64,000 bases of DNA from Paenibacillus oryzisoli (GCF_001653565.1 NZ_LYPB01000065.1:62001-126000); one strand, 5' to 3'. Numbered from the stretch's first letter, positions 41,658 through 51,546 are shown. Notes: generated by a model not told the origin, from the sequence alone. Numbers and translations are program-made.

Positions 41658-43370
41658 TTACCGTTCCGAGCGATAAATCTCCTTCACTAAGCGATAGGCC
41701 AATTTCGGCTTGCGATACTCGCTCAGCAAGCCTTTATTATTGAAGCTCCGCGCGCGATCGCGGAAGTAAGGTCGGTCACTCCGCACATCGACGCGGATGT
41801 CGGCGAAGTGCCAGATGAGCGTCCCGACGATCCGAGGGTCGTCGCGGAAGATTTTCAAAGCGCGCGTGACGACGTCCGCTTGATAGTCTTCACTGAACAG
41901 GCGTGGTTCCCAGCCTGCATCGCCAAATATCCCTGCTGCGCCGAACTCACTCATGATCACAGGCTTGCCAGCAGCGCCATGCTTCTCCGCATTTACGAAG
42001 TAATCCTGCAGCATGGTACTAAATCCATCTACGCTGCCTTCATACCAGCCATAATATTTGTTGATCCCGATGACATCAAAGTAAGAGAGTACGATATCTT
42101 CAGTAGGCTGCATCGTGGCATACGTGACGAGTCGGCTCGCGTCCATGCTGCGGATTTTGCTCACGAAAGCTTTCGTGAGCTCAAGCGCTTCCTGGGTACG
42201 TGTATCGATTTCGTTGTGCGCTCCCCAGAAAATGATGGACGGATGATGGTAATCGCGGCTAATCATTTCGCCAAGCATGTGAACGCCGCGCTCTCGGAAG
42301 ATCGGGCTTGCCAACGTTTCTACACTCATGAAACAACCCCACATCGGAATCTCGCTCCAGAGCAGCATCCCGTGCTCATCAAGCAGGTCGATCCAGAACT
42401 GGCTTTGCGGATAGTGTGAGCCACGCACGATGTTGCAGCCCATGTCGGTCAAAATGTCCAAATCCTTCAGCATCAGCTTCGGCGGGAAAGCAAATCCCCA
42501 TTCCGGATGCTCTTCATGGCGATTCACGCCTTGGAGGTAGAGCTTTTTGCCATTCAACAGAATATCGCTGCCCTGAACCTCAACCGTACGGAAGCCTGTC
42601 CGATCAATAAGATCATCTTCACCCGTTGTTACTGTGAAGGTATATAGTGCAGGTTGTCCAACATCCCAGCGTTTAATATAAGCTAGACTCCCATTAAGCG
42701 TGAGACTAGTCGTTTGACCCGCAGCAACGATCACCTGATCAGCCGCAAGAGAAAGTCCTTCCGTACCAGCACTTACCTCAATCTGACAGTCTTCTTGGCT
42801 TAAGGAACTGACTTGAATGTGCAGCTGAATATCGGCATTATCGTCTTTCAATTGATAATCAATTTTCATGGAGTCAATGTAGACATCCGGCAGCTCTTGA
42901 AGTTCGACGGAACGAATGATGCCTCCGTAGGAGTGCCAATCCGCAATATCGGTGGGTAAAGTTTGCCAGTCCACAGTATTATCAACACGAATGACGAGTT
43001 CATGTTGGCCCGCAGTTAAGTGAGGGAGAATCAGCGAGAATTGTGTAAACCCGCCAAAATGGTAGCCGATATGCTGGCCATCCACGTACACATCCGCATG
43101 GTGAAGAATGCCTTCAAATACCAGTCGAATGTTTGCTTCTTGTAGCGTATCAAAATACGTGCGATACCAAGCCCCGCCAATATAATCGTAAGTACCTAAT
43201 TCGTTGTTCCAACAAGATGGGACGACGGACTTTTTGGAATTGGCAGGGAAATGGGATGCCCATCCCTCAGAAACACCTTTATTGTCAGGATCCGTAACGA
43301 AATCCCATAATCCATCCAAAATTCGAGTAGGTCGTAATTTATGCTGCTGAAAAGTACGTATCACGAGCAT
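41658..43370 (-). CDS. uidA: Beta-glucuronidase (glycoside hydrolase family 2)
   Basis: The 570-residue enzyme has the three GH2 parts: N-terminal sugar-binding sandwich (FGGFTQFSL, HSYGGIIR), immunoglobulin-like middle, and TIM barrel from about residue 275 (LYLQGVNRHEEHPEWG). The acid/base is E387 in GAHNEID and the nucleophile is E475 in MSEFGAAG; NKYYGWYEG is also characteristic. It cleaves glucuronides in the cytoplasm, since there is no signal peptide. The released glucuronate can enter the uxuB-uxuA set at 48.8-50.7 kb through an isomerase not in this window. An AraC-type regulator is divergent 113 bp away and is the likely controller. Confidence 0.9.
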   Translation of the reverse strand: MLVIRTFQQHKLRPTRILDGLWDFVTDPDNKGVSEGWASHFPANSKKSVVPSCWNNELGTYDYIGGAWYRTYFDTLQEANIRLVFEGILHHADVYVDGQHIGYHFGGFTQFSLILPHLTAGQHELVIRVDNTVDWQTLPTDIADWHSYGGIIRSVELQELPDVYIDSMKIDYQLKDDNADIQLHIQVSSLSQEDCQIEVSAGTEGLSLAADQVIVAAGQTTSLTLNGSLAYIKRWDVGQPALYTFTVTTGEDDLIDRTGFRTVEVQGSDILLNGKKLYLQGVNRHEEHPEWGFAFPPKLMLKDLDILTDMGCNIVRGSHYPQSQFWIDLLDEHGMLLWSEIPMWGCFMSVETLASPIFRERGVHMLGEMISRDYHHPSIIFWGAHNEIDTRTQEALELTKAFVSKIRSMDASRLVTYATMQPTEDIVLSYFDVIGINKYYGWYEGSVDGFSTMLQDYFVNAEKHGAAGKPVIMSEFGAAGIFGDAGWEPRLFSEDYQADVVTRALKIFRDDPRIVGTLIWHFADIRVDVRSDRPYFRDRARSFNNKGLLSEYRKPKLAYRLVKEIYRSER

Positions 43371-43483
43371 TAAGCCCCTTTCATGTATGTTTCGTAAAGC
43401 GTATCATAGAAGAAGAGTCCATTTGAATGGATAAACCTCATCACTATTTGTCAAAATCGCTACAGGGTTGGTGAACATAACCA

Positions 43484-44296
43484 TTGAATAACCACCGTAT
43501 TTATCATCATCGGCTCTCGTATGAGAAGCCACCCGAACCGGGTTGGAAAGATATTCGAAATACAACCGATGTTCATTCCCTGTATTGGATTCGGAGTGGC
43601 GAAGGGGAATTTCACCATGAGATGAATGAAGTTCCGCTGCGTGTACAAGCCGGGAGTTTGTTTTATTTGAAGCCCGGGTTTAAACTGAACATGACGTCAT
43701 CTACGGACAATCCGTTATGTATTAGGATGCTCCTTTTTGATGCTTTTGATATCCCCTATGAGCATCTCAATTGGCTGAAGCCAGTTCCTGTGGAGGAACT
43801 GCGGATTCCTTTTTATAAACCGCACACAGTAGAGCAGTCCGATTGGTTAGAAGCACAGTTTACTCGCTTATGGTCATTGAAAGGAACGGATCCGCATGAA
43901 CGACAATCGGAATTCCAATATGTGCTATCACGATTAATCCATTTTATGAAGGATACGGATACCTCTAGTGATCCCTATATGATAGCTTTCCAGCAAGCCA
44001 AGCTGTGGTTGGAAACCTGCTACGATCAACCAATTCGGTTGGAAGAACTGGCGAAATCCTACCATATCTCTGTGTCGCAATTACGTAAGATGTTTATGAA
44101 GCACGTGGGCATTTCGCCCAAAGCGTATTTAAATCAGGTTCGAAATGAGCAGGCGAAGACGATGTTGTTACTAACTGATGAGCCTATGAAGGCGATTGCG
44201 GACGCTTGTGGATTTGCAGATGAGTTTCATTTTGGTAAAATGTTTCGAGTATGGAACGAGATATCACCCGTTCGTTTTCGAACACTGAACAAATAG
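43484..44296 (+). CDS. AraC-family transcriptional regulator next to uidA
   Basis: The 270-residue regulator starts at TTG 43484 with GGTTGGTG upstream. An N-terminal cupin-like domain (SLYWIRSGEGEFHHEMNEVPLRVQAGSLFYLKPGFKL-type strand pattern) and a C-terminal double helix-turn-helix (LEELAKSYHISVSQLRKMFMKH ... MKAIADACGFADEFHFGKMFRVW) are visible. Divergent placement from the beta-glucuronidase gene suggests it activates uidA in response to glucuronides. The CYTH gene follows 18 bp later and may share the transcript. Confidence 0.85.
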   Translation: MNNHRIYHHRLSYEKPPEPGWKDIRNTTDVHSLYWIRSGEGEFHHEMNEVPLRVQAGSLFYLKPGFKLNMTSSTDNPLCIRMLLFDAFDIPYEHLNWLKPVPVEELRIPFYKPHTVEQSDWLEAQFTRLWSLKGTDPHERQSEFQYVLSRLIHFMKDTDTSSDPYMIAFQQAKLWLETCYDQPIRLEELAKSYHISVSQLRKMFMKHVGISPKAYLNQVRNEQAKTMLLLTDEPMKAIADACGFADEFHFGKMFRVWNEISPVRFRTLNK

Positions 44297-44314
44297 AGAG
44301 GGGCTAACCGAATT

Positions 44315-44806
44315 ATGGGTGCCGAAATTGAAAGAAAGTATAGATTGCCCGCATTTCCCGAGGCTGAATTAGCCAATAACGAGCTGACTCAAGTATCCAA
44401 GCAATATATCTACCAAACCTATCTGGCCTTCTCTGACGACCAAGAAATTCGCGTGCGCCAGCTAGTAGACAGCTCAGGAGCATCCTCTTTTACACATACG
44501 TTCAAGTCAGGACATGGGATGGTTCGCGAAGAAATCGAATACAACATCACGGAGCCTATCTATCAACAACTGCTAGAGCGCACAGGTTTAATTCCATTAG
44601 AGAAGATCCGCACGACCCTTGAAGCGAATGGGGTTACGTATGAAATCGATGAGTACAAACAAATTGACCTGCTTGTTGTTGAAGTAGAGTTTCCTAATTT
44701 GCAAGCTGCGCAGCAGTTTGAACCACCGGCTTGGTTCGGTATAGAGTTGGGCTCGGAAGAAGAATTCCGCAATAAGTCGATGTGGGTAGCTTTACAGAAA
44801 CGATAA
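44315..44806 (+). CDS. CYTH domain protein (triphosphate tunnel metalloenzyme)
   Basis: This 163-residue protein has the CYTH signature E-I-E-R-K near the N-terminus (GAEIERKYRL) and repeated basic/acidic strands (EIRVRQL, HTFKSGHGMVREEIEY, YEIDEYK, LVVEVEFPN). These line the tunnel that binds triphosphate and divalent metal. Family members hydrolyse inorganic triphosphate or thiamine triphosphate, or act as class IV adenylate cyclases. Nothing here decides between them. The AraC gene is immediately upstream. Confidence 0.85.
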   Translation: MGAEIERKYRLPAFPEAELANNELTQVSKQYIYQTYLAFSDDQEIRVRQLVDSSGASSFTHTFKSGHGMVREEIEYNITEPIYQQLLERTGLIPLEKIRTTLEANGVTYEIDEYKQIDLLVVEVEFPNLQAAQQFEPPAWFGIELGSEEEFRNKSMWVALQKR

Positions 44807-44873
44807 TCCCTCCCAGATTCATTAGTGAAGTATGAAGAAAAAACATGGTTCCCTAAAATTCTAGATAGAAGTT

Positions 44874-44909
44874 TTACAACACTTAGTTGGTATCATCTAA
44901 GTATTGTAA
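44874..44909. promoter_or_regulatory. 36-bp inverted repeat before the 137-residue unknown gene
   Basis: TTACAACACTTAG and CTAAGTATTGTAA are 13-bp arms with a single mismatch around a 10-bp centre. The element lies about 30 bp before the start of the next gene. It could be an operator, a leader hairpin or a terminator of the CYTH gene lacking a T-tail. Confidence 0.5.
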
Positions 44910-44939
44910 GATTTCTAAATGGAATTGTGAGGGCTATTC

Positions 44940-45353
44940 ATGAATTTAATCCACTATTATCGTCAACAGTTTATCGAGTTAACAGCCCAGTTTGAGAAAG
45001 TATGGGAGGAAGATTCGGATTATAAGTTTGGGTTTCTATGGCGTTCTCATGTGGGTTCGGCGTATAAAGAAATGTTTCAAATCACACAAACGAGACAGGA
45101 ATCGCTTTGTTTGATGTATGTGATGGAGCTTCCCGAGTCGTACAAAAGAACGAATATTAGCGAGGTTATCAAACATGTAACTTCGGCCTACGAGCTGTCC
45201 ATGTATGTATTCGCAAGCAAAATCATGCTGACTTCATGTATTTCCATTGAAAATTTACAGCAAACTTCATTAGGCTTTATTCATCATGCTCGTGCCGAGA
45301 TGATCGATTTAGTCTTCTCTGCGATTAGACAAGTCGATTATGAAACCGTATAG
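44940..45353 (+). CDS. Protein of unknown function
   Basis: The 137-residue soluble protein is mostly helical: LIHYYRQQFIELTAQFEKVWEED, FGFLWRSHVGSAYKEMF, ISEVIKHVTSAYELSMYVF and HARAEMIDLVFSAI. No motif is recognised. A GTGAGGGC site lies just before the ATG. It sits between a 36-bp inverted repeat and a hybrid histidine kinase 68 bp downstream, so it could be a partner of the kinase. That is conjecture. Confidence 0.5.
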   Translation: MNLIHYYRQQFIELTAQFEKVWEEDSDYKFGFLWRSHVGSAYKEMFQITQTRQESLCLMYVMELPESYKRTNISEVIKHVTSAYELSMYVFASKIMLTSCISIENLQQTSLGFIHHARAEMIDLVFSAIRQVDYETV

Positions 45354-45421
45354 ACCTTACACAATTTCACATTTATACTAGAGGTAATTGGTCGAGAACG
45401 TAATTTGATGGGGTGAGCACG

Positions 45422-48400
45422 ATGTTGAAAGACCTGCTAAACAATTTCTCCCTTGTAGCTGTATTTGTTTTTATATCTATTCAAATTTTTTACTATCCCA
45501 AATTACAAAAGGCAGCCCAATGGAAATTCCGTATCGGAGCAGGCATAGCGCACGGATTTTTCGGGGTTATGCTTGCTTATACGGGGGTTCATGTGGATGG
45601 ACGGCACATCCTAGATTTGAAAGCGATTGCAATTCTGATGGCAACGTTCATTGGTGGTGGTGTATCTGGTTTTATTACGACGGTTATCATCATTATTGGC
45701 CGTACGATGATGGATCCAACGGTTTTGTTTCGCGTATCGCTACTAGGCTTCCTTATTTATGCGGGTTGTTTGCTAGTTCATATCTACATCCAAGACTATT
45801 GGAAGAAATGGATGTTGCTCGTATTATGTCCTGTCAGCGTATTATTCGTTGATATGGTGCTTGTTTATAGGCTGCCTGCGATGGAGCTTGTTATCCCTAA
45901 TTTAATTTTGCATATAGGGGCGGGCATGTTTGTGGCAGGACTTTTTCGCTATTTCTTGCGTTCCGAAGAACTTAAGAGGCAAGTAAGGCACATACAGCAG
46001 GAACTTTCTGATATTCTTCGTTTCCAGCCAGGTCTTACGTTTAAACTAAAAAGAGTACAGAATTCTTTGGTGTACACAGTCATTGAGGGGCAATTATTAC
46101 ATCAGCTTGGGCTTAAACCAGATGACTATATCCATAGAAGTGTTGAGACAGCTCCGTATTCTTCCAAGGAAGTTGCACAATTCTTGCAGACCAAGTATGA
46201 AGAGGCCTATAGAGGGAATCAAGTCGCTTACACGTTAGAAGTACATGGGAAAGTTATTTTCACGACGTTACAGCCTGTGTTTGATGGCCAAGAAGTTGTT
46301 GAAGTCATTGGCTCGGTGACGGATGTTACAGAGCAGAGTCTAGCTGAGCGTCGTATCCAAGAGAGTGAAGAACGGAATCGGATTCTTGTCGAGAACTCGC
46401 AAGAGGGCATTGTGGGCTTCACAACGGAAGGCGTAATTACGTCGGTGAATCAAGCGGGGAGTCAATTGGCACAAACCAGAGCTGAGGATATGCTGGGTCT
46501 TACAATGACCGCTTTTATTCCCCCATCCGAGCAGGTTATATGGGAGCAGCACTTTCAAGAAGTGCTATCTAATGAAGATAATGTGAGGTTTGAACTCGCA
46601 ATTCCTTCGAGAGACGGGGCCAGAAGGGACTATCGTGTTACCCTTTCAGCCTATCATCATGCCACTGGAGAAGTGAAAGGGATTGTAGGTACCCTTCACG
46701 ATTTTACCGAAGCCTCCATGCGCCATGCAGCCGATCAAGCGAACCAAGCGAAGAGTCATTTTATTGCCAAAATGAGTCATGAAATTCGAACGCCTCTGAA
46801 TGGGATTATCGGGCTATCTCAACTGTTAGGGAAGACACCGCTCTCCGAGCACCAGAAGGATTATTTGACGAATATTACATCATCTTCGCATACGTTGTTA
46901 GGCATTATTAATGATGTGCTGGATTTCTCCAAAGTGGAAGCGGGTAAATTAGAGGTTGAACGAACGAGCTTCTATCTGGACGAGCTCTTGAAGGAACTTT
47001 CCAGTATTTGCAGTGTACTTTCGAAGAGCCAGCCAATTGAGTTAATTTTCAGCACGCCTGCCGAATTGCCTAGACGACTTCTCGGAGATCCCCTTCGGTT
47101 AAAGCAAGTGTTACTTAACCTCTGCAGCAATGCAATTAAATTTACAAGTGCAGGTTATGTGATGCTTCATATAGAGTTGGGACCGCAGACACCCGCTGAG
47201 GAAATCATGCTGCAATTTAGCGTCGAAGACTCGGGAATTGGCATTTCGGCAGATCGCCTTTCTTATATTTTCGAACCGTTCTCTCAGGCAGATGGATCAA
47301 CGAGCCGTGAGTATGGAGGAACTGGCTTGGGCCTGCCGATCAGCCAACATTTGATTACCTTGATGGGCGGTGTCCTCCAAGCGGAGAGTCGTATGGGAAG
47401 CGGGAGCCGTTTCACATTTGCGTTACCTTTTCAAATCATAGAGCAGGCTGATCCTGATGAGTGGGATATAAGCGTGGGGAATGAGCCGTATCGTGTGTTG
47501 GTTGTTGAAGATCATCCTCTCATGCGAAATAGCTTGCAGGAAACATTAGAATCTTATGCACTCATCGTAACGACGGTTCCCTCTTGGGAGACGCTGTTTC
47601 GCCGATTAGATAGACAAGAATACGGGCAAGATGACTTTCATTGTTTGATCTTGGATATGGAATGTGATGACATGTACGGTCTGGAAACCTGGGATGCGCT
47701 CCTCTCTACAATTCGCAGAGATCGAACGCGCTTAATTTGTCTGACATCTTCACTGGGGAAGGAAGAGCTGCGTACACTCCCCGAGGAGATTAGGCCGGAT
47801 GCGGTGCTTGTCAAACCGGTTAGTCGACTAGAGCTGTATCAGACTTTGGACTATTTGTTTCATCCTAAGCATGAGTCACGGGTAACTGAGCAAGGAATGA
47901 TGCCCAATCCTTCTGAAATAGTGGAAGAATGGGGACACATTCTACTCGTTGAAGACAATGAAATTAATCAACAAGTGGCCATGGGGCTGCTTGAGGAACG
48001 GGGTTACAGAGTTACATTAGCAACGAATGGGCAACAAGCGCTGAATACCATGGAACACGGTGATTTTGCACTGGTTCTCATGGATATCCATATGCCAGTC
48101 ATGGACGGGGTTGAGGCTACAAGACTTCTGCGCCTGAATCCAAGATTCCGTGAAGTACCGATTATCGGGCTTACAGCAAATGTAGTTAAACAAGACCAAG
48201 AAGCCTACGTTCGGATGGGCATGAATGATGTGATAAGCAAACCGCTGGATGTGAAGTTGCTGTATAGGATCATTGATAAATGGATGGAACCTGGGAAGAG
48301 GAAGGAGCGGGGCTTCAAGGAACCTGTACCAGTTGACGGAGAAGAGCTTCCATATTATCAAGGCATCGCCGCGATAGACTGGAAGGGAGCTTTGGCCCGA

Positions 48401-48691
48401 GTGGAGGGGAAAGAGAGTATTCTGCTCGTCATGCTGCAGCTATTCAAGAAAAATTACAGTGATTTCGCAGCTCAACTCTGGGTTCATCACCGTGAAGGCG
48501 ATTGGGTTGCAGCCAAACGAGCTGCCCATACGCTGATCGGTGTAGCGGGCAGTCTATCGGCTGACGCGCTGCATGCGGGAGCTGTGAAACTTCAATCCAC
48601 AATTGTTCAGAATGAGAATTATGAGAGCCAGATTGCCGAGATCGCTGCAGAAATTGAACGTATTATCGTTTGTATCCCAGATGAAGTGTAA
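45422..48691 (+). CDS. Hybrid histidine kinase with 5TM-LYT sensor, PAS, two receivers and HPt
   Basis: The 1089-residue membrane kinase begins with about five to six hydrophobic segments in the 5TMR-LYT manner (HVDGRHILDLKAIAILMATFIGGGVSGFITTVIIIIGR type, residues to about 180). At least one PAS/PAC region follows. The HisKA box is AKMSHEIRTPLNG (H453), then HATPase (LCSNAIKF, DSGIGIS, GGTGLGL). Receiver 1 has D745 in LILDMECDD; the acidic pair differs from a typical VVEDNxxN receiver and it may be weak. Receiver 2 (ILLVEDNEINQQVA, D888) and an HPt domain (AAHTLIG, H1036) complete a phosphorelay on one chain. I use ATG 45422, with GGGGTGAG upstream. No cognate response regulator is next to it. 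Confidence 0.88.
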   Translation: MLKDLLNNFSLVAVFVFISIQIFYYPKLQKAAQWKFRIGAGIAHGFFGVMLAYTGVHVDGRHILDLKAIAILMATFIGGGVSGFITTVIIIIGRTMMDPTVLFRVSLLGFLIYAGCLLVHIYIQDYWKKWMLLVLCPVSVLFVDMVLVYRLPAMELVIPNLILHIGAGMFVAGLFRYFLRSEELKRQVRHIQQELSDILRFQPGLTFKLKRVQNSLVYTVIEGQLLHQLGLKPDDYIHRSVETAPYSSKEVAQFLQTKYEEAYRGNQVAYTLEVHGKVIFTTLQPVFDGQEVVEVIGSVTDVTEQSLAERRIQESEERNRILVENSQEGIVGFTTEGVITSVNQAGSQLAQTRAEDMLGLTMTAFIPPSEQVIWEQHFQEVLSNEDNVRFELAIPSRDGARRDYRVTLSAYHHATGEVKGIVGTLHDFTEASMRHAADQANQAKSHFIAKMSHEIRTPLNGIIGLSQLLGKTPLSEHQKDYLTNITSSSHTLLGIINDVLDFSKVEAGKLEVERTSFYLDELLKELSSICSVLSKSQPIELIFSTPAELPRRLLGDPLRLKQVLLNLCSNAIKFTSAGYVMLHIELGPQTPAEEIMLQFSVEDSGIGISADRLSYIFEPFSQADGSTSREYGGTGLGLPISQHLITLMGGVLQAESRMGSGSRFTFALPFQIIEQADPDEWDISVGNEPYRVLVVEDHPLMRNSLQETLESYALIVTTVPSWETLFRRLDRQEYGQDDFHCLILDMECDDMYGLETWDALLSTIRRDRTRLICLTSSLGKEELRTLPEEIRPDAVLVKPVSRLELYQTLDYLFHPKHESRVTEQGMMPNPSEIVEEWGHILLVEDNEINQQVAMGLLEERGYRVTLATNGQQALNTMEHGDFALVLMDIHMPVMDGVEATRLLRLNPRFREVPIIGLTANVVKQDQEAYVRMGMNDVISKPLDVKLLYRIIDKWMEPGKRKERGFKEPVPVDGEELPYYQGIAAIDWKGALARVEGKESILLVMLQLFKKNYSDFAAQLWVHHREGDWVAAKRAAHTLIGVAGSLSADALHAGAVKLQSTIVQNENYESQIAEIAAEIERIIVCIPDEV

Positions 48692-48715
48692 GCGGTGTCT
48701 CCATCGATGACACAA

Positions 48716-48760
48716 CCGTTCCCCCACATAGCGCTCAATGAGCGTTATGTGGGGGAACGG
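48716..48760. terminator. Long hairpin between convergent kinase and uxuB genes
   Basis: CCGTTCCCCCACATA and the matching TATGTGGGGGAACGG form a 15-bp perfect outer stem, with GCGCTC / GAGCG inside. T-runs are lacking on both sides, so it is a terminator-like barrier rather than a canonical terminator. Confidence 0.55.
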
Positions 48761-48781
48761 CGTATGCCAGACTGACTTTAA

Positions 48782-49636
48782 TTAAACGCCTGAATATGCC
48801 ATGAATCCGCCATCCACAGGGATGGTCGTACCCGTAACGAAGCGGGACATGTCGGAATCGGCAAGCCACAGTAAGGTGCCCAATAAATCTTCCGGTTTGC
48901 CGAATCGGCGCATCGGGGTATGGGCAATGATTTTATGAGAGCGGTCTGTCAGACTGCCATCCTCTTTCATTAGTAATTTGGCATTCTGCTCTGTCAAAAA
49001 GAACCCAGGTGCAATGGCATTCACACGAATGCCGCTTTCCGCCAAATGAACGGCTAACCATTTCGTAAAGTTATCAATTGCGGCTTTGGCTGCGCTGTAG
49101 GCAGGAACTTTCGTCATTGGCGAAGGCGCGCTCATGGAAGAGATATTGATCACGGTTGCACCTGTTTTGCCATGCATCTGCTTAGTAAACACTTGTGTAG
49201 GAATTAATGTGCCCACGAAGTTAAGATCCAGCACGTTGCGGAATCCAGAGATGCTTAGGTCATAGAAGGATTGAACATCCGGGTTCGTCATGTCCGCCAT
49301 TGTGAAAATCTCATTCGTCGTATTCGCGCTGGCATGATTGCCTCCCGCGCCATTAATGAGAATATCGCAAGTGCCCAACTGTTCCGTGACGGAGACCGCA
49401 GCCTGCTCTACACTTTCCGCTACAGTGACATCGCAGGCAACGGCAATCGCCTCGCCACCCGCGGCCTCAATCTCGCGCACTACAGCTAAGCCTTTCTCAT
49501 GCGTACGGTTCAGAATAGCCACGCGCGCGCCTTGTCTAGCAAGCTCCACAGCCATGACGCGGCACAGAACGCCAGCGCCTCCAGTTATTACAACGACCTT
49601 CCCTTGCAGGGAGGGGAAATTAGTTAATCCGCTCAT
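48782..49636 (-). CDS. uxuB: SDR-family D-mannonate oxidoreductase (fructuronate reductase)
   Basis: The 284-residue NAD(P)-dependent SDR has [14 protein letters not shown] (variant glycine motif), [36 protein letters not shown] (Ser, Tyr-x3-Lys) and the end [16 protein letters not shown]. The N-terminal [13 protein letters not shown] and this arrangement match the short-chain UxuB/YjmF-type fructuronate reductases of Bacillota. I take ATG 49636, which overlaps the uxuA stop by 17 bp, with AAGGAG upstream. It is the last gene of a gntR-uxuA-uxuB transcript and converts fructuronate to mannonate for UxuA. Confidence 0.85.
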   Translation of the reverse strand: MSGLTNFPSLQGKVVVITGGAGVLCRVMAVELARQGARVAILNRTHEKGLAVVREIEAAGGEAIAVACDVTVAESVEQAAVSVTEQLGTCDILINGAGGNHASANTTNEIFTMADMTNPDVQSFYDLSISGFRNVLDLNFVGTLIPTQVFTKQMHGKTGATVINISSMSAPSPMTKVPAYSAAKAAIDNFTKWLAVHLAESGIRVNAIAPGFFLTEQNAKLLMKEDGSLTDRSHKIIAHTPMRRFGKPEDLLGTLLWLADSDMSRFVTGTTIPVDGGFMAYSGV

Positions 49637-50726
49637 AGGCAGCGACAGCTCCTTCTTGTAAAGTAGCACCTTGGCGACACAACATGTCCCAAAGTCCCCA
49701 TAAATACATAATTCCTAATGCCCGATCGTATAGCCCGTATCCGGGCCTGCAACGCTCATCCCAAATATGTCGGCCATGATCTGGCCGGCAAAATCCTTCA
49801 TACTTGTTCGCATGCAGCGCCTGAACAATGCCTGATATATCCACCGTGCCATCCTGCGTGCGATGTGAGGTCTCGATGAAATCACCATTCTCATACACGC
49901 GAACATTCCTTAGATGGGCAAAAGGGATTCGATCGGCGAATTCATGCACGATCGAGACGATATCATTACTCGGGTTCGCACCGAGTGAGCCGCTGCACAT
50001 CGTAAGCCCGTTATAGGGGCTGTCATGCAAAGCTAGAAAGCGACGAATATTCGCTTGGCTCGTCATCAATCTAGGCAAGCCAAAGACAGACCAAGGTGGG
50101 TCATCCGGGTGAATGGCCATGCGGATACCGTGCTCAGCGGCAACGGGGATGACCTCATCCAAGAAATACTTGAGGTTAGCCCAGAGTTGCTCTTCATTGA
50201 CATTCTTATAGGCATCAAAAAGTTCTGTCAGATGAGCAAGGCGCTCTGGCTCCCAGCCTGGCATGCTGAAATCCCGGTTGGCATTAATTCGGCCGACATG
50301 CTCAGTAAGGTCGAGGTTGGCTATTTTACTTTGTTCATAGAATAAAGCTGTCGAGCCGTCCTCCAGTTCTTTATGTAAATCCGTTCGTACCCAATCGAAG
50401 ACAGGCATGAAGTTGTAGCAAATGACTTTGACCCCAACTTGCGCTAAGGTCGCAATCGTTTTCTTATAATTCGCGATGTACACATCGCGGCTCGGTAGTC
50501 CTAGTTTAATGTCCTCATGAATGTTGACGCTCTCAACAACCTGCATATGCAGCCCTGCACGGTCAGCCTCAGCTTTGATCTTCTGAATCTTCTCCATCGG
50601 CCATTCTTCACCAGCAGGAACATCATGCAGTGCCCAAACGATACCTTCAACACCGGGAATTTGTTTAATTTGCTTCAGTGTAACCGTATCGTTGCCTTCT
50701 CCAAACCAACGAAATACCATTTTCAT
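49620..50726 (-). CDS. uxuA: Mannonate dehydratase
   Basis: The 368-residue TIM-barrel enzyme removes water from D-mannonate to give 2-keto-3-deoxygluconate. Sequence blocks are [45 protein letters not shown] (metal/substrate His), [11 protein letters not shown] and [14 protein letters not shown]. The ATG 50726 is preceded by GGGAGG at a longish distance of about 13 bp; an earlier codon at 50747 adds little. It is between the GntR gene (30 bp upstream) and uxuB (overlapping), the standard set for glucuronate use. Confidence 0.92.
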   Translation of the reverse strand: MKMVFRWFGEGNDTVTLKQIKQIPGVEGIVWALHDVPAGEEWPMEKIQKIKAEADRAGLHMQVVESVNIHEDIKLGLPSRDVYIANYKKTIATLAQVGVKVICYNFMPVFDWVRTDLHKELEDGSTALFYEQSKIANLDLTEHVGRINANRDFSMPGWEPERLAHLTELFDAYKNVNEEQLWANLKYFLDEVIPVAAEHGIRMAIHPDDPPWSVFGLPRLMTSQANIRRFLALHDSPYNGLTMCSGSLGANPSNDIVSIVHEFADRIPFAHLRNVRVYENGDFIETSHRTQDGTVDISGIVQALHANKYEGFCRPDHGRHIWDERCRPGYGLYDRALGIMYLWGLWDMLCRQGATLQEGAVAAYERIN

Positions 50727-50756
50727 AGATCCACACTCGCCTCCCAAATCATCAAC

Positions 50757-51434
50757 TTATTTGAAATACGTAGGAAACTTCTCTTTTAATAGAACTTGAT
50801 CAGCAATGCCAACTTGAAGATGCGCATGAATGATTTGGTCGGCTTGATCGGGTTGGCGCTCCTTGATGGCGTCTACAATCTGCCGATGCTGCGCGTATAG
50901 CTCTTCCCAGTGATGATCAGTCGCCAAGCGAAGCATACGGGTTCGATTCAAATGCACATTAATTTGCCCAATGACAGCCCAAGTGTTCATTTTCTTACAA
51001 CCTTCAAATATCGTCTGGTGAAACGCCTCATCAAGCTCAAACATTTTCTTGTAATCTTGTTCATCCATACACACTTGCTGGGAAGCTAAGTTCATTTGAA
51101 GCAAGCGCAGGGACTCTTCTGGAAAAGAGTGACAGGCCAAGCGAATGACGGCGCTTTCCAGATGTTCGCGAATGAAGCGTGCTTCATCCACTAGCTCCAG
51201 ATCAATGCGAGAAACTACTGTACCGCGTTGTGGATAAATATCCAGCAAGCCTTCCTGTGCGAGTTGCACGAAACTTTCCCGAACAGGTGTCCGACTCACA
51301 CCAAAGCTTACTGACATTTCTTTCTCGGAAATGGTGGTACCTGGCAGCAAGGTTAAACTCAGAATTTGAGCCTTTAGCGTGTGGTAGACCGCATCTCGTG
51401 TCGAACTAATCAGCGGTTTTTTGAAGTGATCCAT
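50757..51434 (-). CDS. GntR/FadR-family (FCD) regulator of the uxu genes
   Basis: The 225-residue repressor has an N-terminal winged helix (ISSTRDAVYHTLKAQILSL then ISEKEMSVSFGVSRTPVRESFVQLAQEGLLDIYPQRGTVV) and an FCD effector domain with metal-binding His/Asp (FELDEAFHQTIF, HRQIVDAI, HAHLQ). It is the first gene of the uxu set and is likely released by a hexuronate intermediate. A perfect 28-bp palindrome 33 bp upstream of its start is the probable operator. Confidence 0.85.
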   Translation of the reverse strand: MDHFKKPLISSTRDAVYHTLKAQILSLTLLPGTTISEKEMSVSFGVSRTPVRESFVQLAQEGLLDIYPQRGTVVSRIDLELVDEARFIREHLESAVIRLACHSFPEESLRLLQMNLASQQVCMDEQDYKKMFELDEAFHQTIFEGCKKMNTWAVIGQINVHLNRTRMLRLATDHHWEELYAQHRQIVDAIKERQPDQADQIIHAHLQVGIADQVLLKEKFPTYFK

Positions 51435-51466
51435 AGATAGCTCCTTTGTAAAATGATGCCTAAACT

Positions 51467-51494
51467 CATACTACCATACTTGTATGGTAGTATG
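51467..51494. promoter_or_regulatory. Perfect 28-bp palindromic operator of the gntR-uxuA-uxuB set
   Basis: CATACTACCATAC, two central T, and the exact complementary arm GTATGGTAGTATG lie just before the GntR gene. GntR/FadR-family proteins typically bind such palindromes as dimers next to their own promoter. This is the strongest operator-like element in the window. Confidence 0.75.
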
Positions 51495-51546
51495 GAAGTG
51501 AAAAATGAAGTGTTTGAATGATCGCTTTTTCGGATCACCTGCCTAT

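Noticed and set aside
41808..42419. 203-codon plus-strand open frame
   Set aside because: Antisense to the beta-glucuronidase gene with its catalytic residues intact; typical shadow frame in a codon-biased gene.
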